Below, one piece after another: positions 24,859 through 33,368 of a DNA stretch of 64,000 bases. The stretch comes from Sunxiuqinia indica (GTDB taxonomy: Bacteria; Bacteroidota; Bacteroidia; Bacteroidales; Prolixibacteraceae). The notes under the pieces were generated by a model. That model was not told the DNA's origin. It made no database searches and saw only the letters and a program-made list of their open reading frames with translations. The stretch spans positions 236,318 to 300,317 of the forward strand of contig NZ_WVEM01000007.1 of assembly GCF_009847015.1 (NCBI RefSeq), read 5' to 3'. The number at the start of each line of letters is the position of its first letter. Positions within the stretch are counted from its first letter, which is position 1. Position numbers and translations under genes: made by a program.

Positions 24859-26703
24859 ATGATAAAACTGAATAAAATATTACTCGTGTCCGCCTTGTTA
24901 TTAAGTGGAGTGGGAGTAGCTTCAGCTCAGGAAATCCCTCATTTTACAGGGACCGAGCTCAACAATCCTGACTATCATCATGGGCAACTGAGCCCGGCAA
25001 TGGGCGTACATAACATTCAGGTGATGCGCGCCAATCGCGAACTTCCTGAAACTGCTGATAATTTTGGATGGACCTACAACCATGCGCCTATGTTGGCGTA
25101 TTGGAACGATACGTTCTTTTTAGAATATTTAAGCGATCCGGTTGGAGAGCACGTTCCACCGGGACAAACCTTTTTGGTGACTTCAGAAGATGGTTACGAA
25201 TGGTCGAAGCCTGAGGTTATTTTTCCTCCGTATTCCATTCCGGACGGAACGCAAAAGGAGGGAAGTGATCAAGTGGCAAAAGATTTGCTGTCGGTGAATC
25301 ATCAACGAATGGGAGTTTATGTTTCTTCTGATGATCGTTTATTTGCCATCGCCTACATTGCTATTTCTATTGATGCACACGACAGCCCGAACGATGGAAA
25401 AGGAATTGGAAGAGTTGTGCGCGAAATTCATAAAGATGGTTCCTTCGGGCCGATCTATTTCATTCGTTATAACGAAGGGTGGAGCAAAAAAAATACGGAC
25501 TATCCGTTTTATACGAAGAGCAAGGATAAAGGGCTTGTTAAAGCCTGTGAAGAAATGCTATCCGATCCGCTTGTTCAACAACAGTGGAACGAAGAAGCGG
25601 ATCGGGATGATCCGTTAATTCCCATACAAAAACAGTATAAAGCTTTCTCGTACTATCACTTGCCGAATGGTAACGTGGTTGGCCTGTGGAAACATGCCCT
25701 CACTGCGGTGAGTGAAGATGAAGGAAAAACCTGGACAACGCCCACTCGTGCCCCTGGCTTTGTAAATAGCAATGCTAAGATTTGGGGACAACGTACTTCC
25801 GATGGTCGTTTTGCGACAGTATACAATCCCTCCGATTTTCGCTGGCCTTTAGCTATTTCAGTGAGTGAGGACGGTCTCAATTATGAAAATTTACTTTTGG
25901 TGAATGGTGAAATTACAACCATGCGCTATGGTGGTAACTATAAATCTTATGGTCCGCAATATGTTCGCGGTATTCAGGAAGGTAATGGTACACCTCCTGA
26001 TGGAAACCTTTGGATAACGTACAGCATTAATAAGGAAGATATCTGGGTTTCAACAATTCCAGTGCCTGTTAAATCGAAGGCTGAGAATCATGTTAATGAA
26101 GATTTTTCTGCGATGGATTCAGCATCTGCTTTGGACAAATGGAATCTTTTTAGTCCGGTTTGGGCGCGTGTTGGTATTGAAAAAGATGCTGATGGAACAT
26201 CCTGTCTGACCTTAAAAGACAAAGATGAATTTGACTACGCCAAAGCCAAGCGGTTGTTTCCGCCATCCGATTCGGTGAGCGTTGAGTTTACAATTGAAGC
26301 AGAGCAAAATGACCATGGTCTGCTGCATGTTGAATTGCAAGATGAAGAGAACACCGGAACGTTGCGCCTTGTTTTTGATAAGGATGGGATACTGAAACAC
26401 AAAGCAGGCTATCGTTTGCGGAATATTATGGAGTACGAAGCCGGTAAAAAATACACCATTCGTATTGAAGCGACCACTTGGTCTCGTTTTTACGATGTGT
26501 ATGTAAATGGTGAAAAGAAAACCACGGGCTTGAGTTTTGCACCGGTTCACGAAGTCCAAAGCATTCAGTTTCGTACTGGAGAGGTCCGCCGCTTTCCAAC
26601 TGTCGATACGCCAACTGATCAAAAATTTGATGTTCCTCAAAGCGGAAAGCCTGTTGACGAAGCTGTCTTCCGCATTTATTCGTTGAAAACTGAAAAATTA
26701 TAG
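24859..26703 (+). CDS. Sialidase-fold beta-propeller glycosidase, GH143 (DHA hydrolase) candidate
   Basis: 614 residues with a signal peptide (LLSGVGVASAQE). Residues about 60-410 contain propeller blades with Asp-box-like turns (TSEDGYEWSKPEV, SEDEGKTWTTPTR, SVSEDGLNYENL) and conserved-looking motifs PGQTFLVTSEDG, SVNHQRMGVY and WGQRTSDGRFATVYNP. Residues about 420-610 are a concanavalin-like beta-sandwich. Next, 4 bp on, is an MGH1-like alpha/alpha-barrel gene. In B. thetaiotaomicron, BT1020 (from memory) joins a propeller GH143 that releases DHA and a GH142 alpha/alpha-barrel beta-L-arabinofuranosidase in one chain of about the summed length. Gene order and folds match that arrangement split in two. 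The family label is an inference. Confidence 0.6.
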   Translation: MIKLNKILLVSALLLSGVGVASAQEIPHFTGTELNNPDYHHGQLSPAMGVHNIQVMRANRELPETADNFGWTYNHAPMLAYWNDTFFLEYLSDPVGEHVPPGQTFLVTSEDGYEWSKPEVIFPPYSIPDGTQKEGSDQVAKDLLSVNHQRMGVYVSSDDRLFAIAYIAISIDAHDSPNDGKGIGRVVREIHKDGSFGPIYFIRYNEGWSKKNTDYPFYTKSKDKGLVKACEEMLSDPLVQQQWNEEADRDDPLIPIQKQYKAFSYYHLPNGNVVGLWKHALTAVSEDEGKTWTTPTRAPGFVNSNAKIWGQRTSDGRFATVYNPSDFRWPLAISVSEDGLNYENLLLVNGEITTMRYGGNYKSYGPQYVRGIQEGNGTPPDGNLWITYSINKEDIWVSTIPVPVKSKAENHVNEDFSAMDSASALDKWNLFSPVWARVGIEKDADGTSCLTLKDKDEFDYAKAKRLFPPSDSVSVEFTIEAEQNDHGLLHVELQDEENTGTLRLVFDKDGILKHKAGYRLRNIMEYEAGKKYTIRIEATTWSRFYDVYVNGEKKTTGLSFAPVHEVQSIQFRTGEVRRFPTVDTPTDQKFDVPQSGKPVDEAVFRIYSLKTEKL

Positions 26704-26707
26704 TTGA

Positions 26708-28273
26708 ATGTATAAGTTGAAAAATACAATAAAATTAACACTCATTATTGCTTTCACCTGGATGTGTTTATTGCCGGCTACGGCAAGCCAAAAAGGAAAG
26801 AGCAGTGAAAAACAGCTCCTTCAAGCTGAGGATTTTAAGCACTATGTCGATTATTTTAATCGCATGGAAGATGAAAATATTGCCGGCGCTATCCCTAATA
26901 CCGAATCATGGGAATGGATGAAAGCCAATATCCCCCTGTTCGAATGTCCGCAAGCCAATTTTGAGGAAATGTATTACTACCGTTGGTGGACCCTGCGCAA
27001 GCACATCAAAGAGACTCCCAAAGGATACGTCATGACCGAGTTTCTGGTTCAACGTCCGTATGCTGATAAATACAACATGATTAGTTGTGCCTTGGGGCAT
27101 CACATATACGAATCCCGCTGGTTGCGCGATCGCAAATATGTGAACGACTATGTCCATGTTTGGTTTCGGGGTAATGAAGGTGGAAAAATGAATAAGCTTC
27201 TCAAGTTCAGTAGTTGGACGGCCAATGCTCTTTACAACAAATACCTGGTTGATGGAAACAAGGAGTATTTGGTGGATATGTTGCCTGATTTACTTTCAGA
27301 ATACGAAGCGTGGGAGCTTGAAAAAAAAACACCTTCTGGCCTGTTTTGGCAATACGATGTTCGCGATGGCATGGAAGAGCAAATTAGTGGTGGACGTCAC
27401 GTGAAAAATAAGCGCCCAACGATTAACAGCTACATGTATGGAAATGCAAAAGCCATTGCTAAAATTGCAGGTTTAGCCGGAAAGAAGAAAGTTGCTGAAA
27501 AATATGAAGCTAAAGCTGATACCTTACAAAAGCTGGTGAATGATAGCCTTTGGAATGCTGAGGCGAACTTCTACGAAACGGTTAACGAAAAAGGAGGTTT
27601 TGCGGAGGTGCGCGAAGAAATTGGATTCATTCCATGGTATTTCAACTTGCCAAAGGAAAAGCAGCAAAGTGCCTGGGAACAGGTAAAAAGCACTCAGGGG
27701 TTTTTAGCTCCTTTTGGGCTGACAACTGCCGAGCGAAGTCACCCGGAGTTTCGCTCTCATGGCTGTTGCAGCTGCGAGTGGGATGGTGCCATTTGGCCAT
27801 TTGCAACGTCACAAACCATGACTGCCATGGCTAACCTGATCAATAATTACGATCAGGATGTGGTGAACGATTCCATTTATTTTAGACTGATGGAGTTGTA
27901 TGTTGAATCACAATATTACCGCGGTCGCCCATATATTGGAGAGTATTTGGATGAAGTAACTGGCTATTGGCTTAAAGGAGATCAGGAGCGAAGCCGCTAC
28001 TACAATCATTCAACCTTTAATGACTTAATTATTACCGGACTGGTTGGTTTGCGTCCCCGCGATGATCAGAAAATTGAAGTGAACCCCTTGATTCCCGAAG
28101 ATAAATGGGATTGGTTTTCGCTCGATCAAGTTTCTTATCATGGGAAAAGTGTCAGCATCATTTGGGATAAAACGGGCGAAAAATACAAGTTAGGGAAAGG
28201 GCTTATCATTTTAGTCGATGGAAAAGAGGTTGGACGAAGTGAGCACCTCGAACACCTGGTTTGTAGTTACTAA
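26708..28273 (+). CDS. MGH1-like (alpha/alpha)6-barrel glycosidase, GH142 candidate
   Basis: 521 residues with a signal peptide (CLLPATASQ). An alpha/alpha-barrel protein: YYYRWWTLRKHIKETPKGYV, CALGHHIYESRWLRD, DVRDGMEEQISGGR, SCEWDGAIWPFATSQT and GEYLDEVTGYWLKGDQERS, with a C-terminal beta-sandwich (YHGKSVSIIWD, GKGLIILVDGKEV). The Asp and Glu residues in RDGMEE, EWDG and GEYLDE are the catalytic candidates. The tight 4-bp link to the propeller gene mirrors the GH143-GH142 fusion known from RG-II degraders, where GH142 removes beta-L-arabinofuranose from chain B. Other MGH1-like families (mannosylglycerate or trehalose-like hydrolases) remain possible. Confidence 0.6.
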   Translation: MYKLKNTIKLTLIIAFTWMCLLPATASQKGKSSEKQLLQAEDFKHYVDYFNRMEDENIAGAIPNTESWEWMKANIPLFECPQANFEEMYYYRWWTLRKHIKETPKGYVMTEFLVQRPYADKYNMISCALGHHIYESRWLRDRKYVNDYVHVWFRGNEGGKMNKLLKFSSWTANALYNKYLVDGNKEYLVDMLPDLLSEYEAWELEKKTPSGLFWQYDVRDGMEEQISGGRHVKNKRPTINSYMYGNAKAIAKIAGLAGKKKVAEKYEAKADTLQKLVNDSLWNAEANFYETVNEKGGFAEVREEIGFIPWYFNLPKEKQQSAWEQVKSTQGFLAPFGLTTAERSHPEFRSHGCCSCEWDGAIWPFATSQTMTAMANLINNYDQDVVNDSIYFRLMELYVESQYYRGRPYIGEYLDEVTGYWLKGDQERSRYYNHSTFNDLIITGLVGLRPRDDQKIEVNPLIPEDKWDWFSLDQVSYHGKSVSIIWDKTGEKYKLGKGLIILVDGKEVGRSEHLEHLVCSY

Positions 28274-28301
28274 CTCGCAATCAATAAAAAGAACGATACC
28301 A

Positions 28302-28979
28302 ATGAAAAAATCATTACTAATAGCTTCTGTTTTTGCAGCAGTGTCTTTCTTGTACACTCCGGCTACCGAGGCAAATTGTACCGTACACCCATCGGTCGTT
28401 AGCGATCAGTTATCCGATCAGGAACAGAAAGCAACCGAGTGGGTGAAATCGCTAGAGTTGGCCGATAAAGCAAAAGAAGAGCGCGTAATAGACATTGTAG
28501 CCGAACATCTGACGGCAGTGAAAACTTGGCATGATGAGCACCCCGGATCAGCGGTTCCTGCCGGAGTTAATCCAAGGACAGGGGAAAAGCTGACCGAGCT
28601 GGATCGACAAATGATTGCCGATTCAGCCATGCCCGAAAGTGTGCATGAGAATTTAATGAGCGGACTTCGTAAAGAGTTGAAAGAAGAGCAGGTTGAAGCT
28701 ATTTTGGATAAATACACCGTAGGTAAGGTTGACTTCACCATGCGTGGTTACTACGCCATTGTGCCGGACCTAACCGACGAAGAAGCCGCTGTAATTTTAG
28801 GCCATTTAAAAGAGGCTCGCGAAATGGCAGTCGATTATAAACAGATGAAAGAGATCTCTGCTATTTTCGAAATCTACAAAACGAAGTGCGAGAAATACTT
28901 AAACAGTAACGGAAGAGATTGGCACCAGCTTTACAAGGCCTTTGTCAAAAAAATAAAAGAAGAAAAAAACAAAAAGTAG
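28302..28979 (+). CDS. DUF3826 secreted protein
   Basis: 225 residues from the ATG at 28302, which begins a clean signal peptide (MKKSLLIASVFAAVSFLY); an in-frame upstream start would overlap the previous gene and lacks this feature. Mature protein is helical and highly charged (DQEQKATEWVKSLEL, VIDIVAEHLTAVKTWHDEHP, KYTVGKVDFTMRGYYAIVPD), as in DUF3826. These proteins recur in Bacteroidota pectin loci with no known activity; the GYxAIVPDL stretch is the most family-like part. Probably periplasmic. Confidence 0.8.
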   Translation: MKKSLLIASVFAAVSFLYTPATEANCTVHPSVVSDQLSDQEQKATEWVKSLELADKAKEERVIDIVAEHLTAVKTWHDEHPGSAVPAGVNPRTGEKLTELDRQMIADSAMPESVHENLMSGLRKELKEEQVEAILDKYTVGKVDFTMRGYYAIVPDLTDEEAAVILGHLKEAREMAVDYKQMKEISAIFEIYKTKCEKYLNSNGRDWHQLYKAFVKKIKEEKNKK

Positions 28980-29146
28980 ACTTTACATTGCTAATTTAAA
29001 GCGTGCATTGAATACGAAATGAGCATGATCAATATTTTGCTCAGACAGGGGATGATTATTGGGAGTTACATGTGCAGGTGCACCAAACTAAAGCATTCCA
29101 GAGGAGTACCGAAATTGCTCAAACTTAAATTGAAAAATATAAACAG

Positions 29147-30250
29147 ATGAAATTATATTTCAGAAATAGTCTAATTGTGATGTTTGTTCTTGCTTGTCTT
29201 TTTTCAGTTGAGGCAAAAGCACAGGAAAATCGGTGGAAAAAAGGAATCGTAAAAGAACAGTTTATATACGAAGAAGATGTTTATCCTTCATGCCATGCCG
29301 GAACGTTGGCCGAAACGCCGCACGGTATTGTTGCTGCTTGGTTTGGCGGCACACGCGAACGAAACCCGGATGTGACCATCCGTTTCAGTCGTTTGGTCGA
29401 TGGTGAGTGGACAAAGTCGGTTGAAGTGGCCAACGGGGTGCAAAACGATACGCTGCGTTATCCAACCTGGAATCCGGTTTTGTATCAAATTCCTGATGGC
29501 GATTTGTTGTTGTTTTATAAAGTTGGGCCTAGTCCTTCCGGTTGGTGGGGCATGCTGAAGCGTTCATCGGACAACGGATTAACATGGAGCGAAGCCGAAA
29601 AACTACCTGATGGCTTTATTGGCCCGGTAAAAAATAAACCGTTGTTGTTAGATAACGGCGATTTGATCTGCGGGTCAAGTACTGAAGGAGGCCAGGGATG
29701 GCAGGTGCATTTCGAACTGACCCCTGATTTTGGTAAAACCTGGCGTAAGGTTGGACCAATTAATAGCCCGAGCACCTATCAAATTATTCAGCCCAGTGTT
29801 TTGAAACACCAAGACGGGCGTTTGTCTGTTTTATGCCGAAGTAAAAACAGCGTGTTGGTTGATTCTTATTCTTCGGACAACGGCGAAACATGGTCATTGC
29901 CGCAAGCTTCCGGACTTCCAAATAACAACTCAGGAACCGATGCCGTTTCGTTGCAGGATGGCCGTCAACTGGCTGTTTACAACCACGTAAAAACACCCAT
30001 TGGCGCTAAAAAAGGTTATCGCACACCACTTAATGTAGCAGTTTCCGATGATGGCAAACACTGGTCTGCAGCGCTGGTATTGGAAGATTCCGAAATCAGC
30101 CAGTATTCTTATCCGGCAGTAATTCAGTCGGCTGATGGCATGGTGCATTTTATTTACACCTGGCGTCGTGAGCGAATGAAATACGTAAAAGTTGATCCGG
30201 CAAAATTGGAATTGACTGAAATTATCGATGAAAAGTGGCCTGAAAAATAA
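29147..30250 (+). CDS. BNR-repeat sialidase-like beta-propeller glycosidase
   Basis: 367 residues with a signal peptide (CLFSVEAKAQ). Four Asp-box turns are visible: SSDNGLTWSEAE, TPDFGKTWRKV, SSDNGETWSLPQ and SDDGKHWSA. Other family motifs: YPSCHAGTLAETPHGIVAAWFGGTRE near the N-terminus and YPAVIQSADGMVHFIYTWRRE at the C-terminus, giving a six-bladed propeller. The FRIP Arg motif of true sialidases is not seen, so sialic acid is unlikely; a plant-polysaccharide uronic acid or deoxy sugar is more plausible. Its stop is 7 bp before the esterase start, so the two are cotranscribed. Confidence 0.75.
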   Translation: MKLYFRNSLIVMFVLACLFSVEAKAQENRWKKGIVKEQFIYEEDVYPSCHAGTLAETPHGIVAAWFGGTRERNPDVTIRFSRLVDGEWTKSVEVANGVQNDTLRYPTWNPVLYQIPDGDLLLFYKVGPSPSGWWGMLKRSSDNGLTWSEAEKLPDGFIGPVKNKPLLLDNGDLICGSSTEGGQGWQVHFELTPDFGKTWRKVGPINSPSTYQIIQPSVLKHQDGRLSVLCRSKNSVLVDSYSSDNGETWSLPQASGLPNNNSGTDAVSLQDGRQLAVYNHVKTPIGAKKGYRTPLNVAVSDDGKHWSAALVLEDSEISQYSYPAVIQSADGMVHFIYTWRRERMKYVKVDPAKLELTEIIDEKWPEK

Positions 30251-30257
30251 CAAGACG

Positions 30258-31646
30258 ATGAGTAAAAAGATTCTTTTTCTGTTTACACTTTTGTTTTCGG
30301 TTTTTCTAGTCGAAGCGCAAAACTCAGATACTAAATATAGTCGGGACTTGGAGGATGTTTTGCTGGATATTGAAAAGCAATATCAGGTCGATCTTAGTTT
30401 TGCAGGCAGTATGGTTCGTGGTAAAATGCTGGATTATGCCAATTGGCGCTTTCGACCAACCATTGAGGAGACGCTGAAAAATGTACTGACTCCTTTCGAT
30501 CTGGTTTTCGAGAAGAAAGATGATAATACCTATCGCATCTCGCACTTTCGTTATTCTAAAATTACCCTGAGAGAGGGAGTTGAACGATTGGAGTACATGA
30601 AAACATTGTATGACGATCAGAAATCCTGGGAAGTGCGAAAGGCTGAATTAAAAGAGTGTATGCGTGCTATTTTTCATCTCGATGATCTGCCCGAATGGCC
30701 GGACTCTGATCCGATTGTTACCAACAAACGGAAGATGAACGGCTATCAGGTTGAAAATATAGCATTGGAAGTTTTGCCCGGATTATACACCACCGGGTCG
30801 ATTTACAAGCCTGCAAAATTGAAAGGGAAGGTTCCGGTAATATTGTGCCCGAATGGTCATTTTACCAATGGTCGGTATAACGAAGATATGCAGATACGTT
30901 GTGCAATGCTCGCTCAAATGGGAGCCATTGTCATGAATTACGACCTGTTTGCCTGGGGCGAAAGTTTGCTTCAATTTGAAGATCATAAGCAAAGCACTGC
31001 GCAACTGGTTCAAGTGCTCAACAGCGAACGAATACTGGATTATTTATTGTCGCTCAATCATGCTGACCCTGATCGGGTTGCAATTACAGGTGGTTCTGGT
31101 GGTGGTAGCCATACGATGCTGATCTCGGCTATCGACGAACGAATCAATGTGAGTGTGCCGGTGGTGATGCTGTCGTGCTACTTTTATGGCGGTTGCCCTT
31201 GCGAAAGTGGTCAGCCAATTCACCTGTGTGGTGGAGGAACCAACAATGTTGAAATTGCCGCCATGTTTGCGCCCAAACCACAACTGGTTATTTCCGATGG
31301 CGGCGATTGGTCGAATCATGTGCCGGAATATGAGTTTCCGTTTATGCAGCGAACTTATGGCTTTTACAATCAACTCGATCATGTAAAAAATGTGCATCTA
31401 CCTGAAGAAGGACATGACTACGGTCGCTCGAAACGGATTGCCATGTACGATTTTATGGGCGGGTTTTTACAGTTGGATACCCTCAGCGTTAAAGATAAGA
31501 GTGGAAATTATGACGAATCGAACAGCGTGATTGAAGATGAAGCAGCCATGTATGTTTTTGGTAATGACAAGGCTAATCTACCGGAGAAGGCCATTCTGGG
31601 AATTGATGAGCTTAAAAAAGTGCTGAAGACAACTTTTGGTGAGTAA
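30258..31646 (+). CDS. Secreted alpha/beta-hydrolase esterase (CE19-like candidate) with N-terminal STN-like domain
   Basis: 462 residues from the ATG at 30258, which starts the signal peptide (LFTLLFSVFLVEAQ). Residues about 25-100 (EDVLLDIEKQYQVDLSFAGS, IEETLKNVLTPFDLVFEKKD, YRISHF) look like an STN domain, usually seen at the N-terminus of SusC-like receptors. The hydrolase domain follows: PVILCPNGHFTNGR, NYDLFAWGES, nucleophile elbow ITGGSGGGSHT, acid-strand region VISDGGDWSNHVPEYE, and His in EEGHDYGRSKR. The pectin methylesterase of the B. thetaiotaomicron RG-II locus (BT1017, CE19, from memory) is of this general type, and an acetylesterase is the alternative. Last intact gene of the rightward CAZyme run. 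Confidence 0.7.
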   Translation: MSKKILFLFTLLFSVFLVEAQNSDTKYSRDLEDVLLDIEKQYQVDLSFAGSMVRGKMLDYANWRFRPTIEETLKNVLTPFDLVFEKKDDNTYRISHFRYSKITLREGVERLEYMKTLYDDQKSWEVRKAELKECMRAIFHLDDLPEWPDSDPIVTNKRKMNGYQVENIALEVLPGLYTTGSIYKPAKLKGKVPVILCPNGHFTNGRYNEDMQIRCAMLAQMGAIVMNYDLFAWGESLLQFEDHKQSTAQLVQVLNSERILDYLLSLNHADPDRVAITGGSGGGSHTMLISAIDERINVSVPVVMLSCYFYGGCPCESGQPIHLCGGGTNNVEIAAMFAPKPQLVISDGGDWSNHVPEYEFPFMQRTYGFYNQLDHVKNVHLPEEGHDYGRSKRIAMYDFMGGFLQLDTLSVKDKSGNYDESNSVIEDEAAMYVFGNDKANLPEKAILGIDELKKVLKTTFGE

Positions 31647-31652
31647 TTTTGC

Positions 31653-31862
31653 AACGACAACGAGGCTTTTAAAGCGTATGGAATTGAAGATAGTAAAAAA
31701 TGGGCTTGACATGGAACAGATCAGAATCCTATTCTCACTTTGTATCACGCTGACAACGACAGTTGTACTTTTAGATTTGATATAAAACCTGGAGGTTCTG
31801 AAAGAATCGTTCCTGTCAATGCTATTTGCTTCAGTTTCCATTCCGGAATACAACATCAATAA
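31653..31862 (+). pseudogene. Possible remnant of a secreted protein C-terminus
   Basis: Frame-consistent translation reads NDNEAFKAYGIEDSKKWA, a stop, then HGTDQNPILTLYHADNDSCT, continuing with FRFDIKPGGSERIVPVNA before the final stop at 31860-31862. The residue mix and beta-strand periodicity look protein-like, and the frame lacks a start and carries an internal stop. The parent family was not recognised. Together with the IS relic nearby it suggests erosion at the border of the island. Confidence 0.3.
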
Positions 31863-31928
31863 TCTTACAAACAATTTTAATTTCTGAACGTTCTATATTA
31901 TAAGTAAAACCCTTAAAGTGTTAATAAT

Positions 31929-32138
31929 ATGGAATTTAGCGAAAAAATTAAAGACGAATTAGAAGGAAGAATCAAAAAACTTGAAAACTTTGTTGCAGAC
32001 AAAGGAATAGGCTCGAAACAGCTTGAAAAGGCAAAAAATGCACAGCGTAATGTGAATTTAGCCGTCTTTGCGGGGAGTTTAATCACTATTGCAGGAATTA
32101 CTCTTTGGGCATTGCGTAGCAATAACAAAGAAGATTAA
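31929..32138 (+). CDS. Small single-pass membrane protein, unknown
   Basis: 69 residues. An N-terminal charged amphipathic or coiled-coil helix (EKIKDELEGRIKKLENFVAD) is followed by one hydrophobic segment (NLAVFAGSLITIAGITLWAL) and a short charged tail. This is the layout of small YtxH-like or regulatory membrane peptides. No family assigned. Stands alone between the esterase operon and the IS relic. Confidence 0.55.
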   Translation: MEFSEKIKDELEGRIKKLENFVADKGIGSKQLEKAKNAQRNVNLAVFAGSLITIAGITLWALRSNNKED

Positions 32139-32149
32139 CAGTTCTCATG

Positions 32150-32770
32150 ATTAAAATTGGTTATTGCTGATTAGAGTTTGCCCCTGGTTGTTGCCTTGTT
32201 GAAATGCCGGAAACTCGGTTGAGAGTTTTCCATATTTCAACAGGAACTTAACTGGAGTTAAATACCCCGGACATGAGCGACGCCTTCCGTCGTTATACCT
32301 CCCAAGCCAGGCAATGGCGTATTAGTGTGTCTGCGGTATACTTTCAAACAAACCGAAGTTTAGCACATGCTGCCTCTAAGCTCTTTTAAAACGTTCAGCC
32401 AAAACGTCCGAGTCGGCTTTCGTGGTTGAGTATATTCTTCCATTCAAGATCATTTTGAAGCTACTATTCCATTTTATCAGCAGGCTTCATTTTTTTCTAT
32501 CCGATCTTTTCGAACCGTATTCTGCAAGCTTAGCTCGGCAACAATCTGCTTATATCGAGCTGGCAATTTCTCCCGATCATTGTTTAATTGCCTGACCTGA
32601 GACCCAATCATGTCTGAATATTTACCCTTCCGTTTATAACAGGTGCTCTGACTGATTTCGTGATCACTAACAGATGTCAGAAACTGATCGTCCGTTTTCC
32701 TGTGATGCGATAATCTCGATGATTTGAGGCTTGGTTAATTGATTCGTTTTCATCACCCCTGAATTTAGAT
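32150..32770 (-). mobile_element. Decayed IS3-family insertion sequence
   Basis: The minus strand from an ATG at 32753 reads MKTNQLTKPQIIEIIASQEN, then GRSVSDIC and a stop. After a frameshift it resumes DHEISQSTCYKRKGKYSDM, then IGSQVRQLNNDREKLPARYK, a helix-turn-helix OrfA of IS3-type transposases (the ISxxTCYKRKxKY pattern). Near 32330-32190 the C-terminus of an OrfB-like integrase is visible (RYNDGRRRSCPGYLTPVKFL). Most of OrfB is missing and several stops interrupt, so it is inactive. Exact ends and terminal repeats could not be fixed. Confidence 0.65.
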
Positions 32771-32959
32771 CTTCATTATTGTAGCTGTTTTAGGCTAGAC
32801 TACACGATTATTTTATCACTTCTACCCAAAAGACGATTATTATTACCGTCAAAATACGATTTATCATTTCTCCTATGATGTGAATTATTCCGGAAATAGA
32901 AATCTCCAAAAAACAGATGATCTTCCGGCACTTCTATCAGAATAATCAATTACACTGTT
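32771..32959. other. Gene-free stretch between IS relic and palindromic element
   Basis: AT-rich sequence with no credible frame or motif; possibly the outer part of the IS relic. Confidence 0.3.
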
Positions 32960-33086
32960 GTCCGGGAAAAATGGAGTTATGGGCTAAAGCCCGGACGCTC
33001 CGGTGCGATGACTAACCCCGGGATTAATCCCGGGGTTAGTGAATGCCAGATATGACACGGGCTTTAGCCCATCATTTTAACCGGAC
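32960..33086. repeat. MITE/REP-like nested palindromic element
   Basis: The 127-bp unit is bounded by GTCCGG (32960-32965) and CCGGAC (33081-33086). Inside lie perfect 15-bp inverted repeats ATGGGCTAAAGCCCG (32979-32993) and CGGGCTTTAGCCCAT (33058-33072). At the centre is a perfect 30-bp palindrome (33011-33040) whose left half is ACTAACCCCGGGATT. Its GC content contrasts with the flanks. The nested symmetry with matched ends is typical of non-autonomous elements mobilised by a transposase or RAYT in trans. Confidence 0.7.
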
Positions 33087-33268
33087 GCTAATGAATCAAT
33101 CATTAAAGGTTTTTGACTGATTTCTGATAGTTGTATTGTTGGAGTCGCTCTGCATTTGCCAGCGTTTTTAGATAAATCAAGCTATGTTCAAGTGTTTTAA
33201 TCGTTTCTGATCGTGGAATATGTCCACCTTAATTACTCATTACTCCACCTGTTTTTCGCAATTGCAAC

Positions 33269-33276
33269 TATATTTG
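33269..33276 (+). promoter_or_regulatory. -7-like box upstream of the GPH transporter
   Basis: TATATTTG matches TAnnTTTG, 92 bp before the transporter start; no TTG was seen at the usual upstream distance. The rest of 33087-33368 holds nothing recognisable. Confidence 0.3.
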
Positions 33277-33368
33277 CATCACACAAAATATCCACAAAGT
33301 ATCGTGCTATATGGATTGAAAGATATAAACGAATTAACTATTGAAGACCAAACTTTATAATTAAATCA

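Noticed and set aside
28218..28301. Longer N-terminus for the DUF3826 protein overlapping the previous gene
   Set aside because: The ATG at 28302 starts a proper signal peptide; the upstream extension is just the other-frame reading of the alpha/alpha-barrel gene end.
32960..33086. CRISPR array or rho-independent terminator
   Set aside because: There are no repeated unit-spacer copies and no T-run after the palindromes; nested symmetry with matched ends fits a MITE/REP element.
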